From NCBI GenBank assembly GCA_049644325.1, contig JBARRR010000007.1:1-40328 (forward strand): DNA of 40,328 nucleotides, written 5' to 3'. The position numbers and the translations under genes are program-made. The notes beneath the pieces were generated by a model, which was given only the letters and a program-made list of their open reading frames with translations, was not told the origin of the DNA and made no database searches. This DNA is from DASZHA01 sp049644325. GTDB taxonomy: Bacteria > Chloroflexota > Dormibacteria > DASZGP01. Below are positions 14,842 to 22,250 of the stretch, in pieces (position 1 is the stretch's first letter; every line of letters starts with the position of its first letter).

Positions 14842-15326
14842 GGCGCGGCGGCCACCAGGCGGACCGCCGGCAGCCCGGGTCCCAACGGCGCCCCATCTCG
14901 GTCGACCGCGCCCTTGAGGGGACCTGGGAGGTAGCGGTCGACGAACTCCTGTCTCACCCGCTCGGCAACCTCACCCTCGACCACCTCGGCGCGGGCTCGC
15001 TGCACCTTGACCCGGTCGTCGACGACCACGTCGGGGTGGGCGCGCACGTTGTGCAGCCAGCCGCAGCGGCTGTCCCAGGGGAGGACGAAGCGGTCGCCGT
15101 CGATCTCGATCAGGGAGAGCACCGCAGTCCGCGGGAGGTGCGACTGGGAACCCTCGGTGGTCAGCAGCACCAGGTCGCGGGTCCAGGGGGTGTCGGCCTG
15201 GAGCGCCACCTCGTCCAGCACCGTGCGCCCCGCCCGCACGATCTGCTTGCGCGACGCGGGGAAGGCGAGGGCCACGCCGATGAGCGTGCCACCCACCGCA
15301 AGAGCTGCCTTGGGCCACCGAGACAT
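14838..15326 (-). CDS. Nitroreductase/deazaflavin (F420)-type split beta-barrel protein
   Basis: A 162-residue protein. The centre (LLTTEGSQSHLPRTAVL, then DGDRFVLP and a WLHNVRAHPDVVV segment) matches the F420-dependent nitroreductase family (DUF385/Ddn type), small split-barrel proteins that bind the deazaflavin cofactor F420. The first 35 residues include a hydrophobic stretch (AALAVGGTLIGVALAFP), suggesting membrane association as in Ddn. The WDSRCGWLHN wording departs somewhat from the family, so cofactor use is inferred only. The ATG at 15326 lies 6 bases after TAATAT. It is translationally coupled to the lipid kinase. Confidence 0.72.
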   Translation of the reverse strand: MSRWPKAALAVGGTLIGVALAFPASRKQIVRAGRTVLDEVALQADTPWTRDLVLLTTEGSQSHLPRTAVLSLIEIDGDRFVLPWDSRCGWLHNVRAHPDVVVDDRVKVQRARAEVVEGEVAERVRQEFVDRYLPGPLKGAVDRDGAPLGPGLPAVRLVAAAP

Positions 15327-15332
15327 GCGTGG

Positions 15333-15338
15333 ATATTA
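15333..15338 (-). promoter_or_regulatory. Candidate -10 hexamer TAATAT, leaderless start at 15326
   Basis: TAATAT on the minus strand stands 6 bases before the ATG at 15326, with no room for a ribosome binding site. It drives the split-barrel and lipid kinase pair away from the thioesterase on the plus strand. Confidence 0.42.
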
Positions 15339-15374
15339 CCGATCCCCGGGGGCCGATCCCGCTGACAGCGGGGC

Positions 15375-15380
15375 GATACT
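15375..15380 (+). promoter_or_regulatory. Candidate -10 hexamer GATACT before the thioesterase gene
   Basis: GATACT lies 8 bases upstream of ATG 15389. It is a weaker match to the TANNNT pattern, but at the same spacing, and is divergent from TAATAT at 15333. Confidence 0.28.
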
Positions 15381-15388
15381 ACGACCCA

Positions 15389-15844
15389 ATGGACAGCACC
15401 GCCGAGCAGCTCAACAAGGTCGACGACGGCCACTTTGCCACTGACATTGGGATCGTCGTCGACAGCGCCGCCAAGGACCGGGTCGAGGCGCACCTCGACA
15501 TCGAGACCAGGCACACCCAGCCGATGGGCATCGTCCACGGCGGCGTCTACGCCACCATCATCGAAACCCTCGCGTCGCTGGGCGCCTTTCTGACCGCATG
15601 GGAGGACGGCAAGACCTCCGCCGGGGTCGAGAACCACACCAGCTTCATCCGCTCCATCGGCGCGGGCAGCCGGGTTACAGCGGTGGCTCTCCCCATTCAC
15701 CGGGGCCGGTCGATGCACCTCTGGGAGGTCGACATCAAGGACGAGAAGGACCGCCTGGTGGCGCGGGGGACGGTCCGGCTGGCGATTCTCGACAAGCGCG
15801 ACGGCGCCGAGCCGCCAGCGGTGAGCCAGACTCCCGCGTCCTAG
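15389..15844 (+). CDS. Hotdog-fold acyl-CoA thioesterase, PaaI family
   Basis: A 151-residue single-hotdog thioesterase that hydrolyses acyl- or aryl-CoA. The family motif is intact: MGIVHGGVYATIIETLAS, with His50 and Gly-Gly on the active-site helix and Glu59 in the catalytic position. NHTSFIRSIGAGSRVTA follows as the second strand region. Substrate could range from phenylacetyl-type to DHNA-CoA, which cannot be resolved. ATG 15389 is chosen over an in-frame start at 15329, which lies inside the promoter region of the divergent gene. It is followed 16 bases later by the CapA-like gene on the same strand. Confidence 0.88.
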   Translation: MDSTAEQLNKVDDGHFATDIGIVVDSAAKDRVEAHLDIETRHTQPMGIVHGGVYATIIETLASLGAFLTAWEDGKTSAGVENHTSFIRSIGAGSRVTAVALPIHRGRSMHLWEVDIKDEKDRLVARGTVRLAILDKRDGAEPPAVSQTPAS

Positions 15845-15860
15845 GCGCGTTGAGTCCGCC

Positions 15861-17108
15861 GTGACCACCGGCAGGCGGCGCCGGCCCAGCTTCGGCCGGC
15901 ACGAGGTGGTGATCCTGGCCGTGGCCCTGGTGGTGCTGGCAGCCGGGGTGGCGGTGGCAGTGACGTTCATGCTCAAGGCGCGCCAGGTGGGGACCACCGG
16001 CAACAGCACGTCGCCGTCTCCCTCTATCGCGTCGCCCGCTGCCTCAACCGCGGCGTCACCCTCCCCCGCGAACACGTCGCTGACCCTGGAGTCGATCTTC
16101 GACAAGCAGCCCGACCTGGGCGGCATCGACCAGAAGCGCGTCGTCAACATGATCGCGACCGGCGACGTCATCCCCGGCCGCCGCGTCAATGGCCACATGG
16201 TGGCGATGAACGACTTCCTCTGGCCCTTCAAGCCCACCCACGACTACCTCCACACGGCCGACTTCGTGTTCATCAACCTGGAATCGCCGCTGGTGCCGGG
16301 ATGCGCGGTCAACAACGGGCACACCACCACCTTCTGCGGTGATCCCCGCTTCATCAACGGCCTGACTTACGCCGGAGTCAGCGTCGTGAACCTGTCCAAC
16401 AACCACATCAGCAACGCCGGGGGCCCCGGCGTCACCAGCACCGAGAAACTGCTCTCGGACCACGGCATCCAGTACACCGGGCTGGGGTTCACCCCCACCA
16501 TCACGGTCAAGGGCGTCAAGTTTGGTTTCGTCGGCTTCAATGGCGTCACCGGCGGCGCCGGGGTCGACAAGGCAGAGCTCAAGCGCGAGATCCAGCTGCT
16601 AAGGCCGCAGGTCGATGTCCTCATCGCCCAGTTCCACTGGGGCGCCGAGTACAAGCTGGTGCCGCAGGCCGCCGCCGGCGTGGCGCCTGACGACCCGCGC
16701 GATATCGGCCACGCCGCCATCGACGACGGCGCCGACCTGGTCATCGGCAACCACCCCCACACCGTCGAGGGCGTCGAGATCTACAAGGGCCACCTGATCA
16801 CCTATGCCCACGGCAACTACGTCTTCGACCAGGATGCTCCCTGGTGGGTCCCCGATCCCGGCCAGCCCGATGCCGCCGACGGCGTGCTGGGCAAGTACAC
16901 CTTCGTTGACGGCAAGCTGGCGGCGGTCAAGTACTCGCCGATCCGGACCTACACGGACGGTCAGCCCCGCTTCCTGGCCGGCCCAACCCAGGCGTACGGC
17001 GATTACGTGATGGGGCTGATGAAGCTGTCCTCGCAGATCATCGCCGGGCAGGCCCCGCCGCAGCCGGTGCCCTCGCCGACGGTGCCGCGACCGCCCAGCG
17101 GCAACTGA
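15861..17108 (+). CDS. CapA family protein (poly-gamma-glutamate synthesis/capsule-type), membrane anchored
   Basis: A 415-residue protein starting with GTG. After a basic start (GRRRRPSFGRHE), residues about 16-38 form one transmembrane helix, followed by a Ser/Pro/Thr linker to about residue 73, then the CapA domain outside the cell. CapA belongs to a calcineurin-like phosphoesterase fold: GDVIPGR, INLESPL, LSNNH, QFHWGAEY, GNHPHTVEGVEIYKG and YAHGNYVFDQ are all present. Some CapA proteins take part in poly-gamma-glutamate or capsule export, while in many bacteria the role is unknown. No capB or capC gene is nearby, so polyglutamate synthesis is not supported. It ends in a Pro-rich tail and lies 52 bases before the beta-helix pair. 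Confidence 0.85.
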   Translation: MTTGRRRRPSFGRHEVVILAVALVVLAAGVAVAVTFMLKARQVGTTGNSTSPSPSIASPAASTAASPSPANTSLTLESIFDKQPDLGGIDQKRVVNMIATGDVIPGRRVNGHMVAMNDFLWPFKPTHDYLHTADFVFINLESPLVPGCAVNNGHTTTFCGDPRFINGLTYAGVSVVNLSNNHISNAGGPGVTSTEKLLSDHGIQYTGLGFTPTITVKGVKFGFVGFNGVTGGAGVDKAELKREIQLLRPQVDVLIAQFHWGAEYKLVPQAAAGVAPDDPRDIGHAAIDDGADLVIGNHPHTVEGVEIYKGHLITYAHGNYVFDQDAPWWVPDPGQPDAADGVLGKYTFVDGKLAAVKYSPIRTYTDGQPRFLAGPTQAYGDYVMGLMKLSSQIIAGQAPPQPVPSPTVPRPPSGN

Positions 17109-17146
17109 GGAGGCCGGGCGGTCCGACCCTGAGCGTAGGACTGACA

Positions 17147-17152
17147 TAGAAT
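17147..17152 (+). promoter_or_regulatory. Candidate -10 hexamer TAGAAT before the first beta-helix gene
   Basis: TAGAAT lies 8 bases before ATG 17161, with no ribosome binding site between. It suggests that the beta-helix pair has its own leaderless promoter rather than depending only on read-through from the CapA gene. Confidence 0.4.
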
Positions 17153-17160
17153 CTGCCTCA

Positions 17161-19044
17161 ATGCGGGCGGGTTATAGGGGTGCCGTCGGCGGGCTGTTCG
17201 CAATCATCGTGGCGACGCTCCCGGCCACCATCGTGGAAGGCCAGGTACCGAACGTTCTCCTTGTCGGGCCTGCGGGGACCGCGGGCGCGCAGTACACCAG
17301 CATCCAGGCTGCCGTCAACGCCGCCAGCCCTGGGGACTGGATCCTCGTCGCCCCGGGGGTCTACCACGAAAAAGGCCAGGACGGGCCCACTGACAGCCAG
17401 ACCGCCGGCGTCTTCATCACCAAGCCGGACATCCACCTTCGCGGCATGGATCGCAACGCCGTGATTGTCGACGGAACCAACCTCTCTCCGTCGCAGCCCG
17501 CCGGCAGCGCCCCCGCCGGCAGCCCGGCCTGCTCGACGGCCGACGCCGCCCAGGATCTCGGCCCAACAATCGGGGGGCATCACGTCGGGCGCAACGGCGT
17601 CGAGGCGTACAAGACCACCGGGGTCCATGTCGAGAACATGACGGTCTGCAACTTCCTCTCGGCGAATGGGTCCCACACCGGCAACGAGGTCTGGTGGAAC
17701 GCCGGCGACGGCAGCGGGATGTCGATGCCCATGGCCGCCTTCGGCGGCTACCTGACAGGGACCTCCACCTACTTCAAGGACAGCGGCTCCGCCCAGGCCA
17801 TGTACGGGATCTTCACCAGCAACATCGCCGCCGACCCAGCCCGGGGCACGTCGCTGATCGACTACACGTACGCCAACAACATGTCGGACTCGGCCTACTA
17901 CATCGGCGCCTGCCCGGACTGCAACATCATCCTCCGCCACGCCCACGCCCAGAACGCCGCGCTGGGCTACTCGGGGACCAACGGCAGCGGACGGCTGATC
18001 ATCGAGAATGGCGAGTGGGACCACCTCCACGCCGGCATCGCCCCCAACACCCTCAACAACGACGACGCGCCTTCGCCCCAAACCGGAATCTGTCCGGCGG
18101 GAGTCACCTCGACGCAGGCGGGCGCACCCACCGACCACTGCTTCATCATTCGCAACAACTACGTGCACGACAACAACAACCCCGACAACCCTGGGTCGGG
18201 CATCGCCAGCGCCGCGCCCGTCGGCACCGGCATCCTGATGTCGGGGACTCAGTCCGACGTCGTAATCAACAACCTCATCACCAACAATGGCTCGTGGGGG
18301 GTCATCCCGCTCGACTACCCGGACACGGAGACGTCGCCAACCGCGGGCACCCCGGCCGATTGCGCGGGTGGGACGGGCATGTCGGGCGCATGCCTCTATC
18401 CCAGCGGCAACAACTACATCCTCAACAACGTCTTCTCCAGCAACGGCGCCAACGGCAATACGACCAACGGCGATATCGCCAACGAGCAGCTGGTGACTGA
18501 CCTGGTCTCGCCCGGCAAGAACTGTTTCGCAGGGAACACCAGCCTCGACGCCGGCGGTCTCAAAGAATTCCCTCCCACTGGGCCGACCGGGCTCCAGGAG
18601 ACCTCCTGCACCGTGGGGAACTTTGACACCGGGCTCGCCGCCTCGCAGCTGGTCTGCGCCTCGGGCATCATCACCGCCGTCACCGGGCTGCCGATCAGCT
18701 GTTCACAGCTGCCAACCAACACCTTCACCTACCCGACGCGCAACGTGAACGACGCCAACTGCGCCAAGGTCGCGCCTGGCAGCGTTGCAACGCCAGCCAA
18801 CGGCGAAGATCCAGCTTGCATGATGACGCTGGCAGCAACGACGGCCCAGGCGGGGCTGCAGCCAAAGATGGACCCTTGCGTGGGGCCGCCTCCGAGCGCC
18901 TACTGCCCGGCTACGGCCACGCTCAACAGCGAAACGTCGCTGCCCAACACCGCGGCCGGCCCGAGCTTGGCGCCCCTGGGTGTGATCGTCGTTGGTGTCG
19001 CTGCCCTGAGCGTCGCCATCCGGCGACGGAGACGAGCTGCTTAG
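17161..19044 (+). CDS. Secreted right-handed beta-helix protein with LPNTA sorting-like C-terminus (paralogue 1)
   Basis: A 627-residue protein. Residues 1-28 are a signal peptide with a basic start (RAGYR) and hydrophobic core. The domain opens with VLLVGPAGTAGAQYTSIQAAVN and WILVAPGVYHE, the start of pectin-lyase-like parallel beta-helices (SIQAAV...V.PGVY), followed by Asn- and Gly-rich coils such as TYANNMSDSAYYIGACPDCN. The C-terminus has LPNTA at 594-598, a hydrophobic stretch and IRRRRRAA, the three-part layout of a cell-wall sorting signal. Several Cys pairs suggest disulphides. No catalytic triad of a known polysaccharide lyase was recognised. It is followed after 46 bases by a paralogue. 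Confidence 0.83.
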   Translation: MRAGYRGAVGGLFAIIVATLPATIVEGQVPNVLLVGPAGTAGAQYTSIQAAVNAASPGDWILVAPGVYHEKGQDGPTDSQTAGVFITKPDIHLRGMDRNAVIVDGTNLSPSQPAGSAPAGSPACSTADAAQDLGPTIGGHHVGRNGVEAYKTTGVHVENMTVCNFLSANGSHTGNEVWWNAGDGSGMSMPMAAFGGYLTGTSTYFKDSGSAQAMYGIFTSNIAADPARGTSLIDYTYANNMSDSAYYIGACPDCNIILRHAHAQNAALGYSGTNGSGRLIIENGEWDHLHAGIAPNTLNNDDAPSPQTGICPAGVTSTQAGAPTDHCFIIRNNYVHDNNNPDNPGSGIASAAPVGTGILMSGTQSDVVINNLITNNGSWGVIPLDYPDTETSPTAGTPADCAGGTGMSGACLYPSGNNYILNNVFSSNGANGNTTNGDIANEQLVTDLVSPGKNCFAGNTSLDAGGLKEFPPTGPTGLQETSCTVGNFDTGLAASQLVCASGIITAVTGLPISCSQLPTNTFTYPTRNVNDANCAKVAPGSVATPANGEDPACMMTLAATTAQAGLQPKMDPCVGPPPSAYCPATATLNSETSLPNTAAGPSLAPLGVIVVGVAALSVAIRRRRRAA

Positions 19045-19090
19045 GCTCAGCCCGGCGCACGGTGGCAGGCGACTGGCCGCGGCCGCCGCT

Positions 19091-20971
19091 TTGGCCATCC
19101 TTGCGCTGGCTCTCTCCCCAGTCCTGGGCGTGACCGGGCAGTCGCCCAACGTCCTGCTGGTGGGACCGGCCGGCACGCCCGGCGCCCAATACGACAGCAT
19201 CCAGGCGGCGGTGAACGCCGCCCAGCCGGCTGACTGGGTCCTGGTGGCGCCGGGCGTCTACCACGAGAAGGGGTACAGCCCGACTAGCAACCCGAATGGC
19301 AAGCCGCCTCCGGCCGAGGTCTTCATCACCACACCCAATCTCCACCTTCGAGGGATGAACCGGGACACCGTGATCGTCGACGGCACCAACCTATCGGCGA
19401 GCCAGGCAGCCGGCACATTGCCGGCAGGCAGCCCGGCGTGCTCCGGTGACGCCGCCTTGCAGGATCCGGGGGTCCACCAGAACGGCGGCGGCACCCAGAC
19501 CCGGGAAGGGATATTGGTCTTCAAGACCTCGGGGACTTCGATCGAGAACCTGACGTCGTGCAACTCCCTGTCCAACGAGATCTGGTGGAACAACGGCGAC
19601 GGGTCGGGCATCCAGACGCCGATGTCGGCCTTCGCCGACTACATCAGCGCTACCTCGACTTTCTACAAGGACTCCAACACCCGGTCGGCGCAGTACGGCA
19701 TCTTCACCAGCGACGTCGAGGGGCCGGTGCTGATCGACCACTCGTACGCCAACAACATGACCGACTCGTCCTATTACGTCGGCGCCTGCCGCAACTGCAA
19801 CACAATCCTGGAGCGGCCCCACGCGGAGAACAGCGCCCTCGGCCTCTCCAGCACTAACGCCGGGGGAAACCTGATTGTCGAGAACGGGGAATGGGACCTG
19901 AACCGGACTGGCCTGGTCTCCAACGCCCAGAACAATGACGACTGGCCGTCGCCTGAGCTGGGGCAGTGTGTGCCGCCTTCGGTCCCGCCCACGGGCGCCG
20001 GGCCGAACAGCTGCTACGTGATTCGCCACAACAAGATCCACGACAACAACAACCCCAACACCCCGGGCTCCGGCCTCACCTCGGTATCGGCGGTAGGGAC
20101 GGGCGTCGAGCTGGCGGCAACCCAGCACATAAGCGTGGTCGAGAACCAGATCTACAACCAGGGCGCCTGGGGGGTCGTGACCCACGACTTCCCCGATCCT
20201 GAAACGGGGACCGGCACGTCTGAGTGCGGGGGCGGGGTCTACAACTCCACGACCGGGATCTGCATCTGGTTTTCTCGCGGTAACTGGACCGCCAACAACC
20301 ATTTCCAGAACAATGGGGGGTTCAACAACCCCAGCAACGGTGACGTCGCCAACCAGGCCACCGGCGCGCTCGACGCCTCGGCCTGCCCCCGCGGCAACGA
20401 CACCAGCGGCAACAACGGCAGCCCCTGCGCGCCCAGCGCGCTGAATGCGGACCCCAACTGCTTCAGCGGTGATCAGAACCCGGGCGGACTGAAGGCAGAC
20501 CCTCCGACCCTCGAGAGTCTGCCCTGCGCCACTCTCAACAGTGACACCACCAACACCGTCCAGCTTCTGTGCGCGACCGGCGCCCTTTCGCTGTTTGCCC
20601 AGGGCACGGGCCTCAATCCACCGTCGTGCACCGTCCCCAACGTGGCCAACTACCCAGTGCACAGCGCGACGGCCGACACATGCGCCGCGCCGGCGCTGCC
20701 CACCCCCGCGGGCGTCGACCCTACCGTCGCGGTTTGCTTCCTGCCACTCAGCTACACGGTGAGCGCCGCGGTTTCACCACCGATGCCCGATCCCTGTGCC
20801 GGGGTTCCCGTGAACGCTTACTGCCCAGCTGCATCGACCACCACCAGCCTGCCCAACTCCGCGGCCCTTAGGTCACTGCTGGCGCCGGCACTGATCGGTG
20901 GACTTGGCGCGGCGGGCCTGGCCGTGCTGGCCGTCTCTGCCCGACGCCGGCGGCGTACTACTCCAGGCTGA
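19091..20971 (+). CDS. Secreted right-handed beta-helix protein with LPNSA sorting-like C-terminus (paralogue 2)
   Basis: A 626-residue paralogue of the preceding gene, aligned by eye along almost the whole length (GAQYDSIQAAVNAA, APGVYHEKG, NEIWWNNGDGSG, YANNMTDSSYYVGAC, ENGEWD). The C-terminus has LPNSA at 587-591, a hydrophobic stretch and ARRRRRTTPG. The start is uncertain. TTG 19091 is the first standard start codon, but the frame upstream reads GGRRLAAAAA, a natural basic signal-peptide beginning, and has no ATG, GTG or TTG; CTG 19073 is an alternative. The 3' end overlaps the convergent thioesterase by 14 bases. Ligand and substrate are unknown. Confidence 0.8.
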   Translation: MAILALALSPVLGVTGQSPNVLLVGPAGTPGAQYDSIQAAVNAAQPADWVLVAPGVYHEKGYSPTSNPNGKPPPAEVFITTPNLHLRGMNRDTVIVDGTNLSASQAAGTLPAGSPACSGDAALQDPGVHQNGGGTQTREGILVFKTSGTSIENLTSCNSLSNEIWWNNGDGSGIQTPMSAFADYISATSTFYKDSNTRSAQYGIFTSDVEGPVLIDHSYANNMTDSSYYVGACRNCNTILERPHAENSALGLSSTNAGGNLIVENGEWDLNRTGLVSNAQNNDDWPSPELGQCVPPSVPPTGAGPNSCYVIRHNKIHDNNNPNTPGSGLTSVSAVGTGVELAATQHISVVENQIYNQGAWGVVTHDFPDPETGTGTSECGGGVYNSTTGICIWFSRGNWTANNHFQNNGGFNNPSNGDVANQATGALDASACPRGNDTSGNNGSPCAPSALNADPNCFSGDQNPGGLKADPPTLESLPCATLNSDTTNTVQLLCATGALSLFAQGTGLNPPSCTVPNVANYPVHSATADTCAAPALPTPAGVDPTVAVCFLPLSYTVSAAVSPPMPDPCAGVPVNAYCPAASTTTSLPNSAALRSLLAPALIGGLGAAGLAVLAVSARRRRRTTPG

Positions 20972-22103
20972 CCTCGGGCTGAGGCCCGTCCGGTGACGGG
21001 GGGCTGACGATCGTTGCCGGCCGGCCGGGCAGGATCATCGAGGACGAGATCGCGGTGGCGACCAGCTTACCGTCGCGGTCGAAGACCTCGGCGGTGGCGA
21101 TGGCGACGCTGCGGCCGCGGTGGATGACGCGGCCGATCGCGGTGAGGTTCTCGCCGTGGGGAGCGACCGGGCGCAGGAAGTAGACCTTGAGGTCGACCGG
21201 GGCGAGCGCCGTGCCCGCCTCGCAGGTACTCATGATCGCGCCGTCGGCGGCGTTGCCGGCGAAGAACGCCAGGAAACCGCCGTAGAGCCGGCCCTCGACC
21301 GGGCTGCAGAGCCACTCCGTGGACGGCGCCGTCCAGGTGGTGGTGCCCTCCTCGACCGCGATCGGTCGCAGGCCGAAGAGGTGGCTGACCGGCGGGGCTT
21401 CCAGGGCCCCGGTCATGCAATCCCGCATCACCTCAAGCCCGCTGAGGCGGTCGAACACCGACTGGGGCTGGACGGCGCCCTGGACGGGGCGGTCGATGGG
21501 GTCCGGGGTGGGCCATGCCGGGACATCCGGGTGCGGCGGGTTACGCAGGGCCTGGGCGACGAAATCGTCGGGGAAATCGATCCTGGGCAGCACCACCAGC
21601 CGGGTGCTGGCGGTCGCCATCAGGCTGCCGGCCTCGTCCTTAACGGTGGCGTCAGTCAGCCCGATCGTCCGGCCGGTGTGCACCACCCGGGCGGTGGAGG
21701 TCAACATCCCGCCGTCGGGCAGCACCGGGTGGATGAAGGACAGCGACATCTCCGACGTCGTGTACGGGGCGGCCGGTGGCAATGTGGTCTGAAAGGCGCA
21801 GCCCAATGGGCCGTCGACCAGCAGCGCCAGGGCAGCGCCCTGGATGACGCCGACCGGCGGTGACAACCACGGCGAGGCCGGCATCTCGAAGGTCACCACC
21901 TCTGGGTCGACCTCCGTTATTTGTAGGCCGTACAGGTGCCTGCCTGGCGGCGGTAGCTGGCGGCCGTCCAGGAACGCCCGCAGTATCTCGAGTCCGGGCA
22001 GCGACGCGAACATGCCTGGGTCGAGGTAGCTGCCGCGGACCGGCTCCGCGTAGATGGGGGTCTCGACGTCGGAGCCCGCGGCGGGCTGGCTCTCCGAACC
22101 CAT
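20958..22103 (-). CDS. Tandem double-hotdog acyl-CoA thioesterase
   Basis: A 381-residue protein made of two PaaI-like hotdog units, at about residues 35-190 and 215-365. The first has SPPVGVIQGAALALLVDGPLG with SEMSLSFIHPVL and STARVVHTGRT; the second has SPVEGRLYGGFLAFFAGNAADGA with VDLKVYFLRPV and IGRVIHRGRS. The catalytic-position residues differ between halves (QGAALALLVDG against YGGFLAFFAGN), so one half may be structural. It should cleave acyl-CoA. ATG 22103 is chosen because a TATGCT hexamer lies 7 bases before it; ATG 22115 is the alternative. The frame continues upstream for about 700 codons antisense to the synthetase gene, but that stretch is not part of the protein. It is divergent from acyl-CoA synthetase 2. 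Confidence 0.82.
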   Translation of the reverse strand: MGSESQPAAGSDVETPIYAEPVRGSYLDPGMFASLPGLEILRAFLDGRQLPPPGRHLYGLQITEVDPEVVTFEMPASPWLSPPVGVIQGAALALLVDGPLGCAFQTTLPPAAPYTTSEMSLSFIHPVLPDGGMLTSTARVVHTGRTIGLTDATVKDEAGSLMATASTRLVVLPRIDFPDDFVAQALRNPPHPDVPAWPTPDPIDRPVQGAVQPQSVFDRLSGLEVMRDCMTGALEAPPVSHLFGLRPIAVEEGTTTWTAPSTEWLCSPVEGRLYGGFLAFFAGNAADGAIMSTCEAGTALAPVDLKVYFLRPVAPHGENLTAIGRVIHRGRSVAIATAEVFDRDGKLVATAISSSMILPGRPATIVSPPSPDGPQPEVSLE

Positions 22104-22110
22104 GGCAGGG

Positions 22111-22116
22111 AGCATA
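22111..22116 (-). promoter_or_regulatory. Candidate -10 hexamer TATGCT, leaderless start at 22103
   Basis: TATGCT on the minus strand lies 7 bases before the ATG at 22103. Taking it as the -10 element decides between two in-frame ATGs, since the ATG at 22115 lies inside it. Confidence 0.38.
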
Positions 22117-22183
22117 ACGAGCAGGAGCCGACCCTCATTCCCCGCCAGGCTCCGTTGGCGCCGGGCCCCAACCCTCGCCCTAG

Positions 22184-22192
22184 TGCTAGATT
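22184..22192 (+). promoter_or_regulatory. Candidate extended -10 TGCTAGATT before the acyl-CoA synthetase gene
   Basis: TGCTAGATT has the TG-n-TANNNT form of an extended -10 and would start transcription near 22199. That gives a leader of about 50 bases containing a ribosome-binding GAGAGGTG eight bases before ATG 22251. This contrasts with the leaderless starts elsewhere. Confidence 0.4.
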
Positions 22193-22250
22193 GGATCTCC
22201 CAAAACGCCCCGGGGGAATTAGGGCGGAATGAACGAGAGGTGTTGTAACC

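Noticed and set aside
17161..20971. Beta-helix pair as pectate lyases or pectin methylesterases
   Set aside because: The opening resembles these families, but no catalytic Asp/Arg or Gln/Asp motif was found, so no enzymatic function is assigned.
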